Of a stretch of 64,000 nucleotides of DNA, positions 39,612-47,353 are shown one piece after another. A model generated the notes under the pieces. The model was not told the origin of the DNA and searched no databases. It worked only from the letters and a program-made list of their open reading frames with translations. Within the stretch, counting starts at the first letter, position 1. Each line of letters opens with the position of its first letter. Source of the stretch: Breoghania corrubedonensis (GTDB taxonomy: Bacteria > Pseudomonadota > Alphaproteobacteria > Rhizobiales > Stappiaceae); the NCBI RefSeq assembly GCF_003053845.1, contig NZ_QAYG01000004.1, positions 62,001-126,000 on the forward strand. Direction: 5' to 3'. The translations under genes and the position numbers were made by a program.

Positions 39612-40829
39612 TCAGTTTTTATTCGCGGCAGCAGCGCTGCCGTCGTCGGTCGCGGCGGCGCCGCTCGAACCCAACGAATTGATCTCGGCGGCGTCCACCA
39701 TTCGCGTCTTCACCTCCTGCCCTGCGGCGACCTTGGATGTCCCCTCCACGATGAGCAGGTCGCCTGCGGAGATACCTCCATCGACAAGCCAGTTGTTGCC
39801 AACCGAGCGCTGGACCGAAAGCGTGCGAACATCGACCTTCCCATCCTTGTTGACGAACTTCGCTGTCGCGGCGCCTTCCGGCGTGTGCTCGACCAGGCTT
39901 TGCGGCACCAGGAAACTGCCTTCCGCGACACCTTCCTCGATGATCCCGCGCACATACATGCCCGGCAGCAAGAGGTGGTCCGGATTGGGGAACTGCAGAC
40001 GCACCGTGAAAGTGCCGGTGGTCTCATCGATCACACTTTCGCGGAACTCGAGGGAACCGTTCATGTCGTAAATGGACCCGTCTTCCAGCCGGAGCTTGAC
40101 TGCAACATTGTCGCCAGAGGTCTTGACGCGACCTTCCTTCACCGCGCGTTCCAGCCGCAGGAGATTGGTGCTCGACTGAATGACGTCGACGTTGATTGGA
40201 TCGAGCGTGCGGATGGTCGTCAAGGCGGAGGTCTGGTCGGCCGTCACGAGGGCCCCCACGGTCACGGTCGAGGCGTCCACGCGTCCCGAGATAGCAGCCT
40301 TCACCTTGGTATAATCGAGATTGATCCGGGCGGTCTCGACATTGGCCTTCTGCGCAGCGACTTCAGCTTTCGCCTGCAGCAGGCTCGACAGTGCGTCGTC
40401 GTAATCCTGCTTGGCGACGGCGTCCTGCTTGACCAGATTCTCATACCGATCGTACTTGGACTGGGCACTCGGTACCGCGGCTTCTGCATTCTGCAGGGCT
40501 GCCTTGGCGGAATCGAAGGTTGCCTGATAACTCGCCGGGTCGATCTGATAGAGCACGTCCCCTTCTTGGACCTCGCTCCCCTCCTTGAACAGGCGCTTCA
40601 GGATAATGCCGCCAACCTGCGGCCGCACCTCGGCGACGAGCGACGCCGCCGTGCGGCCCGGCAGCTCAGCGGTTATCGCAACCGTCTGTGGCTCCAGCTT
40701 GATGACGCCGACTTCGTATTTCCCCTTCGGCGCACCATTTTCGGCCTGTTGCTTCTGCTCGTCGCAGGCCGCAAGGCCGAGGCACGCAAGTCCCACGAGC
40801 GCGGCGCCGATCAAGGGTCGACGACGCAT
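39612..40829 (-). CDS. RND efflux periplasmic adaptor lipoprotein (AcrA/MexA type)
   Basis: Links the inner-membrane pump to the outer-membrane channel. The start MRRRPLIGAALVGL at 40829 gives about 405 residues with a lipobox ending LAAC near residue 17; the frame is open 46 codons further but loses the signal. The hairpin region (about 80-175) has the paired barrel-sandwich motifs YQIDPASYQATFDSAKAAL and KVKAAISGRVD. The next gene is the transporter; a TetR gene diverges upstream. Confidence 0.93.
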   Translation of the reverse strand: MRRRPLIGAALVGLACLGLAACDEQKQQAENGAPKGKYEVGVIKLEPQTVAITAELPGRTAASLVAEVRPQVGGIILKRLFKEGSEVQEGDVLYQIDPASYQATFDSAKAALQNAEAAVPSAQSKYDRYENLVKQDAVAKQDYDDALSSLLQAKAEVAAQKANVETARINLDYTKVKAAISGRVDASTVTVGALVTADQTSALTTIRTLDPINVDVIQSSTNLLRLERAVKEGRVKTSGDNVAVKLRLEDGSIYDMNGSLEFRESVIDETTGTFTVRLQFPNPDHLLLPGMYVRGIIEEGVAEGSFLVPQSLVEHTPEGAATAKFVNKDGKVDVRTLSVQRSVGNNWLVDGGISAGDLLIVEGTSKVAAGQEVKTRMVDAAEINSLGSSGAAATDDGSAAAANKN

Positions 40830-40982
40830 TTTCGAACCGATTGTAGAAGAGATCACGACCCGATCCTTGTTAAGGGCGCGGCAAAGGCGAGGAAGACAGA
40901 GACTTGCTTTTTGACGCAAGCCGCACCTATTTACAAAACTGAAGTTTCCCATTAGCCACTCCACCAACCCATGTCAACGACT

Positions 40983-41001
40983 GGCATTTAGTGACAATGC
41001 C
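40983..41001. promoter_or_regulatory. candidate operator of the divergent TetR regulator
   Basis: GGCATT (40983-40988) and AATGCC (40996-41001) form a perfect inverted repeat with a 7-base centre, lying between the adaptor gene and the tetR start. The position is suitable for repression of both directions. Confidence 0.5.
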
Positions 41002-41023
41002 GAACCAGTAGGGTGGGAAAGCC

Positions 41024-41695
41024 GTGTCGAAAATCACTGCCTTAACGTCAGAACGTCCGCCCTCTGAGCCTCTTCGTTCTCGGGGGCGCCCAAAGGTGAA
41101 ATCCGACTGCCTGCAAAGACGCGAGATTCTTGCTGCGGCGAGAGATCTTTTTTTAACCCGCGGTTACGGCAAAACGACGACAGACGACATCGCCGCCCGG
41201 TGCGGCATATCCAAACGGACGCTTTACCGGCTCTACCAGAGCAAGATCGACCTGTTCGCGGGGATCATCGAGACGTCTCGCGCGCAGATGTTCACGCTGC
41301 CTGATCCTGGCCAGATTCTCTCCGCCACCGCCGCTCTAGAGCGCATGTTCCGGATCGACCTCTCGCCCGAACAGGAGACGGAAACGGAGGAAATCCTGAA
41401 AATCGTGTGTACGGAAGCGGAAAGGTGCCCGGAACTGCGCGAAGTCGTCAGACAGCACGGGGCGGAGGTCGCGCTGGCGGAATTGTCCGGATGGCTGGCG
41501 GATCGTCACCAGGCGCGCGAGATCGTCATAGACGACCCGCAGGCCTGTGCGCAAATTCTGATGGACATGGTCTTTGGCACTCTCGTAAAGACGATGCCGG
41601 AACACGCGTCCATACCCAGAGGCCACGCACGCGCCCTTCATATACGTCGCTGCGTCGCGATTTTTCTCAAGGGTGTATCGACAAAACGAGCGTGA
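41024..41695 (+). CDS. TetR family transcriptional regulator of the efflux operon
   Basis: Probable local repressor of the divergent RND pump. The GTG start gives 223 residues. The N-terminal helix-turn-helix is typical (RREILAAARDLFLTRGYGKTTTDDIAARCGISKRTLYRLY). The C-terminal ligand domain is of the AcrR-like TetR_C type. It starts with a proline/arginine-rich stretch (RPPSEPLRSRGRPKVKSD) ahead of the DNA-binding helices. Confidence 0.9.
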   Translation: MSKITALTSERPPSEPLRSRGRPKVKSDCLQRREILAAARDLFLTRGYGKTTTDDIAARCGISKRTLYRLYQSKIDLFAGIIETSRAQMFTLPDPGQILSATAALERMFRIDLSPEQETETEEILKIVCTEAERCPELREVVRQHGAEVALAELSGWLADRHQAREIVIDDPQACAQILMDMVFGTLVKTMPEHASIPRGHARALHIRRCVAIFLKGVSTKRA

Positions 41696-41792
41696 TTGTG
41701 AATGCGGATAGCGTTCGGCGACAACATTGGAAATGCCGTTCGCCGGCGGGCTGTATTGGAGAAGCGCTTGCGGGGGTATCCAGCAATCCCGC

Positions 41793-42692
41793 TCAGGCCA
41801 TTTCGGCCAGTTTCGGCGCGAGCTTGCGCGCCTCTTCGATCAACGCCGCGGTCAGCGGCGGTTGCGGATCGCGCTGCGCGACGACCAGGCCGATCAAACG
41901 TGTAACTTCCGGTGCCACCAAAGGAATGGCGCGGATTGAAGACGGCAGATCGAGCGCTTCAACCATTATATGCGGCATGATCGTAGACCAGACGCCCGAG
42001 GCGAGGTGCGTCTCGATAACGACGATCGAGTTCGACTCCAGTTTCGGGTGGATGTCGATTCCCGCCTCGCTGAAGACCTGATCGATGATGCGACGGTTCT
42101 GCATGTCGCGGGAAAGCAGGCACAGCGGCAGGCTAGCAGCCTCATCCCATGTCACCGATTTCCGGTCACGGAACGGCCCGTCTGCGGACGTCACCAGGTG
42201 ATAGCGCTCCCGGTAGAGCGGGACCTCGTAGACACGCCCCAGCGGCTCGTTGTCGAGATAGGTAATCCCGGCATCGAGTTGCAGATTGTCGATCCGCCCG
42301 AGAATGTCCGTCGACGTATGGGACGAGATGGTCAGTTCGATTCCGGGATGAACGGCCCATAGAGCAGACGTGTGCTTGACCATGACAGGCAGCGCCGTCG
42401 GTATCGCCCCAATTCGAAGATGGCCGACATCCCCCTGCTTCATCGTCTCCACATCGGAGCGCATGGCGTTCATGTCACCGACAATGCGGCGGGCCCATTC
42501 CAGAACCCGCTGTCCTTCCGCAGTAAAGCCGAAAAAGCGAGATCCCCGGTCGACCAGCGGAATTCCGAGTGTGTTTTCGAGTTGCTTGATGGCCGCGGAA
42601 AGGTTGGGTTGGGATACCCCACATGCCTGCGCGGCCCGACCGAAGTGCTTTTCCCGGGCCAAAGCCAGCAGGAATTCAAGTTTCTCTTCCAT
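41793..42692 (-). CDS. LysR family regulator, FdsR-like
   Basis: The 299-residue protein has the N-terminal winged helix (FLLALAREKHFGRAAQACGVSQPNLSAAIKQLENTLG) followed by the substrate-binding domain. The opening, with KLEFLLALAREKHFGRAA and RVLEWARRIVGD, closely recalls LysR proteins found beside formate dehydrogenase (fds) genes in alphaproteobacteria. That resemblance is from memory, not a search. It lies just downstream of hypA and fdhF in the same direction, so it may control formate metabolism. Confidence 0.85.
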   Translation of the reverse strand: MEEKLEFLLALAREKHFGRAAQACGVSQPNLSAAIKQLENTLGIPLVDRGSRFFGFTAEGQRVLEWARRIVGDMNAMRSDVETMKQGDVGHLRIGAIPTALPVMVKHTSALWAVHPGIELTISSHTSTDILGRIDNLQLDAGITYLDNEPLGRVYEVPLYRERYHLVTSADGPFRDRKSVTWDEAASLPLCLLSRDMQNRRIIDQVFSEAGIDIHPKLESNSIVVIETHLASGVWSTIMPHIMVEALDLPSSIRAIPLVAPEVTRLIGLVVAQRDPQPPLTAALIEEARKLAPKLAEMA

Positions 42693-42871
42693 ACGGAACC
42701 ATTTCAGATTGGGGGAGGACCACAGCGACTAAATCACTTATTCGAGTATGGCCCATTGATGGAGAAGGCCCTTTGAGGGAGGTCAAGGGACTTCAGCGGT
42801 TGCGACTCACTCCGTTGTAACTCACTTGGTGATCGGCGACCTCGGCCCGAGGGTTGCCGGAAAGTGCCGGC

Positions 42872-43213
42872 CTATGCGACTTCCAGTTCCACGAGTTGCA
42901 TCTCGTCGCCGCCGACCGGATCAAGATTGTACCCGCCACATTGCGGGCAGGCGGAAAGGCGGGACTCGACCTCGACCTGAGCACCGCAATCAAGGCATTT
43001 CGACAATCCGGGAGGTTGCTCGATTTCCAGCAGTGCCCCTTCCGCGAAAGTCTGTCTGCTCGTGACATCAAAAGCGTAACGCAACGATTCGGGATCCAGG
43101 CAACTGAAACGTCCGATCACGAGCTTCAACCTGTGAACCCGGTCGAAGCCCCTCGCCTTGCGTTCGCGCGCCAGGATACGAAAAAGGGATTCGCAAATCG
43201 TGAGTTCGTGCAT
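42872..43213 (-). CDS. hypA: hydrogenase nickel incorporation protein HypA
   Basis: Delivers nickel to the hydrogenase large subunit with HypB. Start at ATG 43213 gives MHELTICESL, the conserved opening with the nickel-binding His2; the frame is open 10 codons further. About 113 residues with a zinc site made of CLDCG and CPQCG. It stands apart from hypBFCDE, 15 kb away, and follows fdhF after a large hairpin, so it may have its own promoter. Confidence 0.95.
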   Translation of the reverse strand: MHELTICESLFRILARERKARGFDRVHRLKLVIGRFSCLDPESLRYAFDVTSRQTFAEGALLEIEQPPGLSKCLDCGAQVEVESRLSACPQCGGYNLDPVGGDEMQLVELEVA

Positions 43214-43251
43214 GGCCGACCTGTGACGTCTGTCTCGAAGCATCTTATCAC

Positions 43252-43274
43252 CCTTCAGCGGAGACGGCTGAAGG
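43252..43274 (-). other. small hairpin upstream of hypA
   Basis: CCTTCAGC (43252-43259) pairs with GCTGAAGG (43267-43274) around 7 bases, 39 bases before the hypA ATG on the reverse strand. Could be a leader structure. Confidence 0.45.
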
Positions 43275-43385
43275 CGGAAAAAAGGCTCTGCGGCTTCTAG
43301 AATTTCATGATGTGACCATTCTGCAAGACCGAATCCTTTCGCAAATTCAAAACTTGCCGGTCATCTGCGACGTAACGCAAGCCTT

Positions 43386-43441
43386 CTGACGAACGACCGC
43401 CCACGTCGGCGAAGCGACGGGGCGGTCGACCATTTCGTCAG
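43386..43441 (-). terminator. large three-part hairpin after fdhF
   Basis: Three nested stems: CTGACGAA/TTCGTCAG (43386-43393, 43434-43441), CGACCGCCC/GGGCGGTCG (43394-43402, 43420-43428) and CGTCG/CGACG (43404-43408, 43415-43419), 22 paired bases with one 5-base bulge. It begins 19 bases past the fdhF stop. There is no U-tract, so it may end transcription only partly or protect the fdhF mRNA end. Confidence 0.65.
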
Positions 43442-43460
43442 ATCAGACAGGCCTCAGACC

Positions 43461-45638
43461 TTAGGCCGGCTCCTGCTCCGCCAGAACGGAGGCGTTTTCT
43501 ACCGCCCCGCTCAGGTTGCCCTTCAGCGTCGCATAGAGTTCCTGGACGTGATTCTCGGCCCAGATCTGATCATCGATCGATTCCAGCTTGACGGCGGAAT
43601 ACTTGTATTCCGGGGTCTTGGAAGTCGGGTCGAAGCTCTCGCCGGTAAGCTCGTTACAGGCACCGATCCACCACTGGTAGGTCATGTAGACCGCACCCTT
43701 GTTGGTGCGCTCCGTGAGCTTCGCCCGGGTGATGATCTTTCCGCGACGCGAGGAGACGTAGACGAGTTCCTTGTCCTTGATGCCGAGACGCTTGGCATCT
43801 TCGGGGTTGATCGTCACGAAGCCCGGCTCGTCCGCCAGCGTCTGCAACGCCGAGCAGTTGCCGGTCATCGAACGACAGGAATAGTGCCCCACCTCGCGAA
43901 CCGTGCACAGAACCAACGGGAAATCGTCGTCCGTCTGGTCCATCGGCGGATGCCATTCGCAGGCATAGAGCAGGCCCTTGCCATTCGGCCGCTGGAACTT
44001 GTTACCTTCGTAGAGGTACTTGGTTCCGTGGGCGTCATCAAGGTCCGTGCACGGCCACTGAACGTAGCCGAGGCCTTCCATTTTCTCGTAAGTGGCACCG
44101 TAGAAGATCGGGGTCAGCTCACGCAGCTCGTCCCAGATCTCCTTGGTGTTCTCGTAGTGCATCGGATAGCCCATCGCCGTGGAGATTTCGGAGATGATCT
44201 CCCAGTCGTGCTTGCACTCGCCCTTCGGCGGCACCGCCGCTTCAAAGCGCTGGAACGTACGGTCGGCGGCCGTAAAGACGCCTTCATGTTCGCCCCAGGA
44301 CGTCGCAGGCAGAACCAGGTCGGCGAACATCGCCGTCTTGGTCATGAAGATGTCCTGAACGATGACAAACTCCATGCCTTCCAGCGACTCGCGGACCGAG
44401 GTCAGATCCGGATCGGTCTGAGCCGGGTCTTCGCCCATGATGTAGTAGCCCTTGAGCTTGCCATCCTTCACCAGATGCGGCACGTCGGTGACCATGGCAC
44501 CGATCTTGTCGGGCAGCTCCTTCACGCCCCAGCGCTTGGCGAACTTGGCGCGGATCTTGGCGTCCGTGACGGGCTGATAGCCCGGGAAGACGTTCGGAAG
44601 CACACCCAGATCGCACGAACCCTGCACGTTGTTCTGGCCACGGACCGGGCCGACGCCCACATTCGGACGGCCGAGGTTGCCGGTCAGCAGCGCCAGGCCC
44701 GAAAGGCCCTTCACCACATCGACGCCCATCGTCCACTGCGTGACGCCCATGCCCCACAGAATCGTGGCGGAAGGAGCCGCAGCGTAGATACGCATCGCCT
44801 CGCGAATATCATCGGGATCAAGGCCGGTGATTTCCGAAACGTATTCCGGCGTGTATTTGGAGACGATCTTCTTGTATTCGTCGAATCCTTCCGTGTGCTT
44901 GGCAACGAAGTCCTTGTCGTAGAGGCCTTCATTGATCAGCACATTGGCAAAGGCGTTGACCAGAGCCATGTTCGAGCCGTTCTTGAGCGGCAGGTACAGA
45001 TCGGCAAGGCGCGCCGTCTCGATCTTGCGGGGATCGCAGACGATGACCTTGGCGCCCTTTTCCTTGGCTTCGATGACGCGCCGGGCAATGACCGGGTGGC
45101 TGTCGGCGACGTTGTAACCGAAGACCAACAGGCATTCTGTGTCACCGATCTCCTGAATGGAGTTCGACATGGCACCGTTGCCGAGCGTCACGGCAAGGCC
45201 GGCGACGGACGGCGCATGGCAGACGCGAGCGCAGTTGTCGACATTGTTGGTGCCGATGGCGGCGCGGGTGAACTTCTGCATGACGAAGTTCGTCTCGTTG
45301 CCGCAACCGCGCGATGAACCGGTCGTCATGATCGCATCCGGGCCATACTTCTCCTTGATTTCGGAGAACTTCGTGGCCGCGATCTTGATCGCTTCGTCCC
45401 AGGTAATCCGCTCGAAATCCTTGTCGCGCGAACGGCGATACATCGGGTACATCAGCCGCGGCGTAAGGATTTTCGTATCGTTGACGAAGTCGAAGCCGTA
45501 GTGCCCCTTCAGGCAAAGCCGACCTTCGTTGGTGATACCGTCGAGCGGTTCCACACCAACGATCTTTTCGCCCTCGACCAGCAGATTGAACTTACATCCC
45601 GTCCCGCAATACGGGCAGACGGACATGTGCTTTTCCAT
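43461..45638 (-). CDS. fdhF: formate dehydrogenase H, cysteine form (FdhF)
   Basis: Molybdopterin enzyme that oxidises formate to CO2 and, in formate hydrogenlyase, passes electrons to the hydrogenase through ferredoxin-like subunits. The 725-residue cytoplasmic protein has no signal peptide. A [4Fe-4S] site is made by C8, C11, C15 and C42 with Lys44 nearby. The catalytic residue is Cys140 (codon TGC) in CARVCHAPSVAG, exactly where E. coli FDH-H has selenocysteine 140, with the conserved His141 next to it. AAGGTGAAATT precedes the ATG. It lies 27 bases after hydN in one operon. Confidence 0.94.
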   Translation of the reverse strand: MEKHMSVCPYCGTGCKFNLLVEGEKIVGVEPLDGITNEGRLCLKGHYGFDFVNDTKILTPRLMYPMYRRSRDKDFERITWDEAIKIAATKFSEIKEKYGPDAIMTTGSSRGCGNETNFVMQKFTRAAIGTNNVDNCARVCHAPSVAGLAVTLGNGAMSNSIQEIGDTECLLVFGYNVADSHPVIARRVIEAKEKGAKVIVCDPRKIETARLADLYLPLKNGSNMALVNAFANVLINEGLYDKDFVAKHTEGFDEYKKIVSKYTPEYVSEITGLDPDDIREAMRIYAAAPSATILWGMGVTQWTMGVDVVKGLSGLALLTGNLGRPNVGVGPVRGQNNVQGSCDLGVLPNVFPGYQPVTDAKIRAKFAKRWGVKELPDKIGAMVTDVPHLVKDGKLKGYYIMGEDPAQTDPDLTSVRESLEGMEFVIVQDIFMTKTAMFADLVLPATSWGEHEGVFTAADRTFQRFEAAVPPKGECKHDWEIISEISTAMGYPMHYENTKEIWDELRELTPIFYGATYEKMEGLGYVQWPCTDLDDAHGTKYLYEGNKFQRPNGKGLLYACEWHPPMDQTDDDFPLVLCTVREVGHYSCRSMTGNCSALQTLADEPGFVTINPEDAKRLGIKDKELVYVSSRRGKIITRAKLTERTNKGAVYMTYQWWIGACNELTGESFDPTSKTPEYKYSAVKLESIDDQIWAENHVQELYATLKGNLSGAVENASVLAEQEPA

Positions 45639-45665
45639 AATTTCACCTTTTAATCTGGTTTGCCC

Positions 45666-46202
45666 TTAGACCGCGATCGAGGAAACCGCGGTGCGCGCGC
45701 GCAGATCAGCAAGAGATTTCTCGACACTCTCCTCGTCGACGACATGCAGCGCATTCGTCGGGCACGATGCGACGCAGGCAGGACCGGCTTCGCGGTCGGT
45801 GCACAGATCGCACTTGTGCGCCTGAGCCTTGACGCCGGTCGTCATCTTCACGCCGGCGAATTCCTTGACCGCCGGCACCGTGATCACATCCATCACGCCG
45901 AACGGACACGCCATCATGCAATTCTTGCATCCGACGCAGCGTTCCTGATCGATCTGAACCGAATTGTTGCGATAAACGATCGCACCTTCCGGGCAGGAAT
46001 TCAGGCAAGGAGCGTCCTCGCAGTGGTGACACATCACGGCGGTCGTGACGGTCGCCGTCTTGATGACACGAATGCGAGGCTTGAAGTTTTCATCGGACAG
46101 GGGCGCGGGCGTCCCGTCTCCATTGTGCGCCATTGAGCACGCGATCTCACAAGTGCGGCAGCCGATGCACTTGCTCGGATCTGCAGCGACGAACCTATTC
46201 AT
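45666..46202 (-). CDS. hydN: HydN-type four-cluster ferredoxin
   Basis: Electron carrier that in E. coli is needed for full FDH-H activity. The 178-residue protein has sixteen Cys arranged for four [4Fe-4S] clusters: KCIGCRTCEIAC, CHHCEDAPCLNSC, CVGCKNCMMACPFG and KCDLC...CVASCPTNAL. No Tat or Sec signal, so it acts in the cytoplasm. First gene of the hydN-fdhF operon, read away from the hyf operon. It is similar in layout to the HyfA subunit across the divergent region. Confidence 0.93.
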   Translation of the reverse strand: MNRFVAADPSKCIGCRTCEIACSMAHNGDGTPAPLSDENFKPRIRVIKTATVTTAVMCHHCEDAPCLNSCPEGAIVYRNNSVQIDQERCVGCKNCMMACPFGVMDVITVPAVKEFAGVKMTTGVKAQAHKCDLCTDREAGPACVASCPTNALHVVDEESVEKSLADLRARTAVSSIAV

Positions 46203-46403
46203 CAGCTTTCATTCCTTCCGAATGCGTCTGTCCCCGAAGGACGCGCACAGGCCACGGCCCGACCGGCGTCCTTCCATAATCGTCCTGGGGGCCCGAGGAG
46301 GCGCAACGCGCCCGGACATAGGCCGCAAGTTCAAGGGCTTGCTCACCCGGCTCCACCTCCGTCGCGCCGCGCGTCTACCGCGAAAACGCAACGATCAGAG
46401 GGC

Positions 46404-46419
46404 CGCGCACCCCGTGCCG
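46404..46419 (-). promoter_or_regulatory. weak sigma-54-like element upstream of hydN
   Basis: Read on the reverse strand it is CGGCACGGGGTGCGCG: a good -24 GGCACG and a GC at the right -12 distance, but the TT before GC is missing. About 200 bases before hydN. Could be chance in GC-rich DNA. Confidence 0.25.
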
Positions 46420-46441
46420 GCAAAGGGATGATTTGTTCTCC

Positions 46442-46499
46442 TTATCGACCGATCCAAAATATATATTCGTCTATTACTCATGTTCAGATCGGTCGATAA
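46442..46499. promoter_or_regulatory. 13-bp perfect inverted repeat in the hyf control region
   Basis: TTATCGACCGATC (46442-46454) and its exact complement GATCGGTCGATAA (46487-46499), 32 bases apart, AT-rich between. The half-sites are about three helical turns apart centre to centre on a divergent promoter region. This fits a pair of activator or repressor sites, or an upstream activating sequence, better than a terminator. Confidence 0.6.
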
Positions 46500-46559
46500 C
46501 AAGTATCTATCACCCGTATTCCAGCGAACAATTCATATACCCCAATTTATTTTGGACAA

Positions 46560-46573
46560 TTGATCGATATCAA
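46560..46573. promoter_or_regulatory. perfect FNR/Anr/FixK-type binding site
   Basis: TTGAT-CGAT-ATCAA matches the FNR consensus TTGAT-N4-ATCAA at every conserved base. Its centre is 46566.5. A TAGGTT hexamer at 46595-46600 fits a -10 box for a start near 46608, placing the site at about -41.5, the classic activating position for the forward hyf operon. Confidence 0.75.
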
Positions 46574-46762
46574 ATTACGAAAACGGGATGCTGCTAGGTT
46601 GCAACTGCTGAACAGGACTGAACCGCCCCTCTCCACTAAACTAATACTTATTTTTTATTGGGCGATCAGTTTTTGCTATCGAGTAAACCAGAGCCACCCG
46701 GCTCGACAGGCGGCGCCTTGGTAAAGGACGTCGCTGGCGCATCCGGAGGTGCGAAGACAACA

Positions 46763-47353
46763 ATGAACCGCTTCGTAGTCGCGGAGCCCAGCAAGTGCAT
46801 CGGCTGCAACACCTGCATGGCCGCCTGCACGGAGGCGCACAAGCGCGAGGGCCTGCAATCCCATCCACGCCTACAGGTGACCAAGACATGGGAGCAAACC
46901 GCCCCCATCCTGTGTCACCATTGTGAGGACGCCCCTTGCGCCCGGGTCTGCCCGGTCGACGCAATCCAACATGTCGATGGTGCGATCCAGCTCGACGAAA
47001 AGATCTGCGTCGGCTGCAAGATGTGTGCCTTGGCCTGCCCCTTCGGGGCGATCACCCCGAGCGGCACCAGCCTCGCTGGTGTGGCAGGCATCATGACAAA
47101 GGCTCCGCAATATTCAGAGGCGCTCGATCCCTTGCTCGTCTGGGATCTCGGCGTCCATACCGTCGCGGTCAAATGCGACCTCTGTTCGTTCTCCGACGAC
47201 GGTCCCGCTTGCGTCAAATCCTGCCCCACCGCCGCTCTCTACATAGCTGGCGACGACGGTCTGCATGACGCCAATTCAACCAAACGCGAAACGACTGCCA
47301 CACAGGTGGTCAAGCCGCGGCTTCAGCCCGTTATGGAGGGACCTGGGGCATGA
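46763..47353 (+). CDS. hyfA: hydrogenase-4 component A, four-cluster ferredoxin (HyfA)
   Basis: Electron-transfer subunit expected to link formate dehydrogenase to the hydrogenase module. The start is ATG 46763 (MNRFVVAEPSKCIGC) with GGAGGT 12 bases upstream; the frame also opens at TTG 46658. About 196 residues with sixteen Cys for four [4Fe-4S] clusters: KCIGCNTCMAAC, CHHCEDAPCARVC, CVGCKMCALACPFG, KCDLC...CVKSCPTAAL. First gene of the operon; overlaps hyfB by 4 bases. Confidence 0.93.
   Translation: MNRFVVAEPSKCIGCNTCMAACTEAHKREGLQSHPRLQVTKTWEQTAPILCHHCEDAPCARVCPVDAIQHVDGAIQLDEKICVGCKMCALACPFGAITPSGTSLAGVAGIMTKAPQYSEALDPLLVWDLGVHTVAVKCDLCSFSDDGPACVKSCPTAALYIAGDDGLHDANSTKRETTATQVVKPRLQPVMEGPGA

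Larger units (their letters stand above)
46203..46762. promoter_or_regulatory. 560-base divergent control region, hydN-fdhF / hyf operon
   Basis: No gene. The half near hydN is GC-rich, the part from about 46430 to 46660 is AT-rich. It contains a 13-bp inverted repeat (46442-46499), a perfect FNR-type box (46560-46573) with a fitting -10, and a weak sigma-54-like element on the reverse strand (46404-46419). Confidence 0.8.

Noticed and set aside
45219-45221. Possible selenocysteine in fdhF
   Set aside because: The codon is TGC, not TGA, so no SECIS element is needed.
43548-45317. 589-codon open frame opposite fdhF
   Set aside because: Antisense to a clear FdhF with full catalytic motifs; composition typical of GC-rich antisense frames.
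46580-46680. Sigma-54 promoter for hyfA on the forward strand
   Set aside because: The GG and GC pairs near TTGC sequences are at the wrong spacing (12 or more bases instead of 10) or lack the GG.
46658-46762. N-terminal extension of hyfA from TTG 46658
   Set aside because: Ferredoxin start MNRFV at 46763 matches HydN and HyfA families and has GGAGGT upstream; the extension has no domain.
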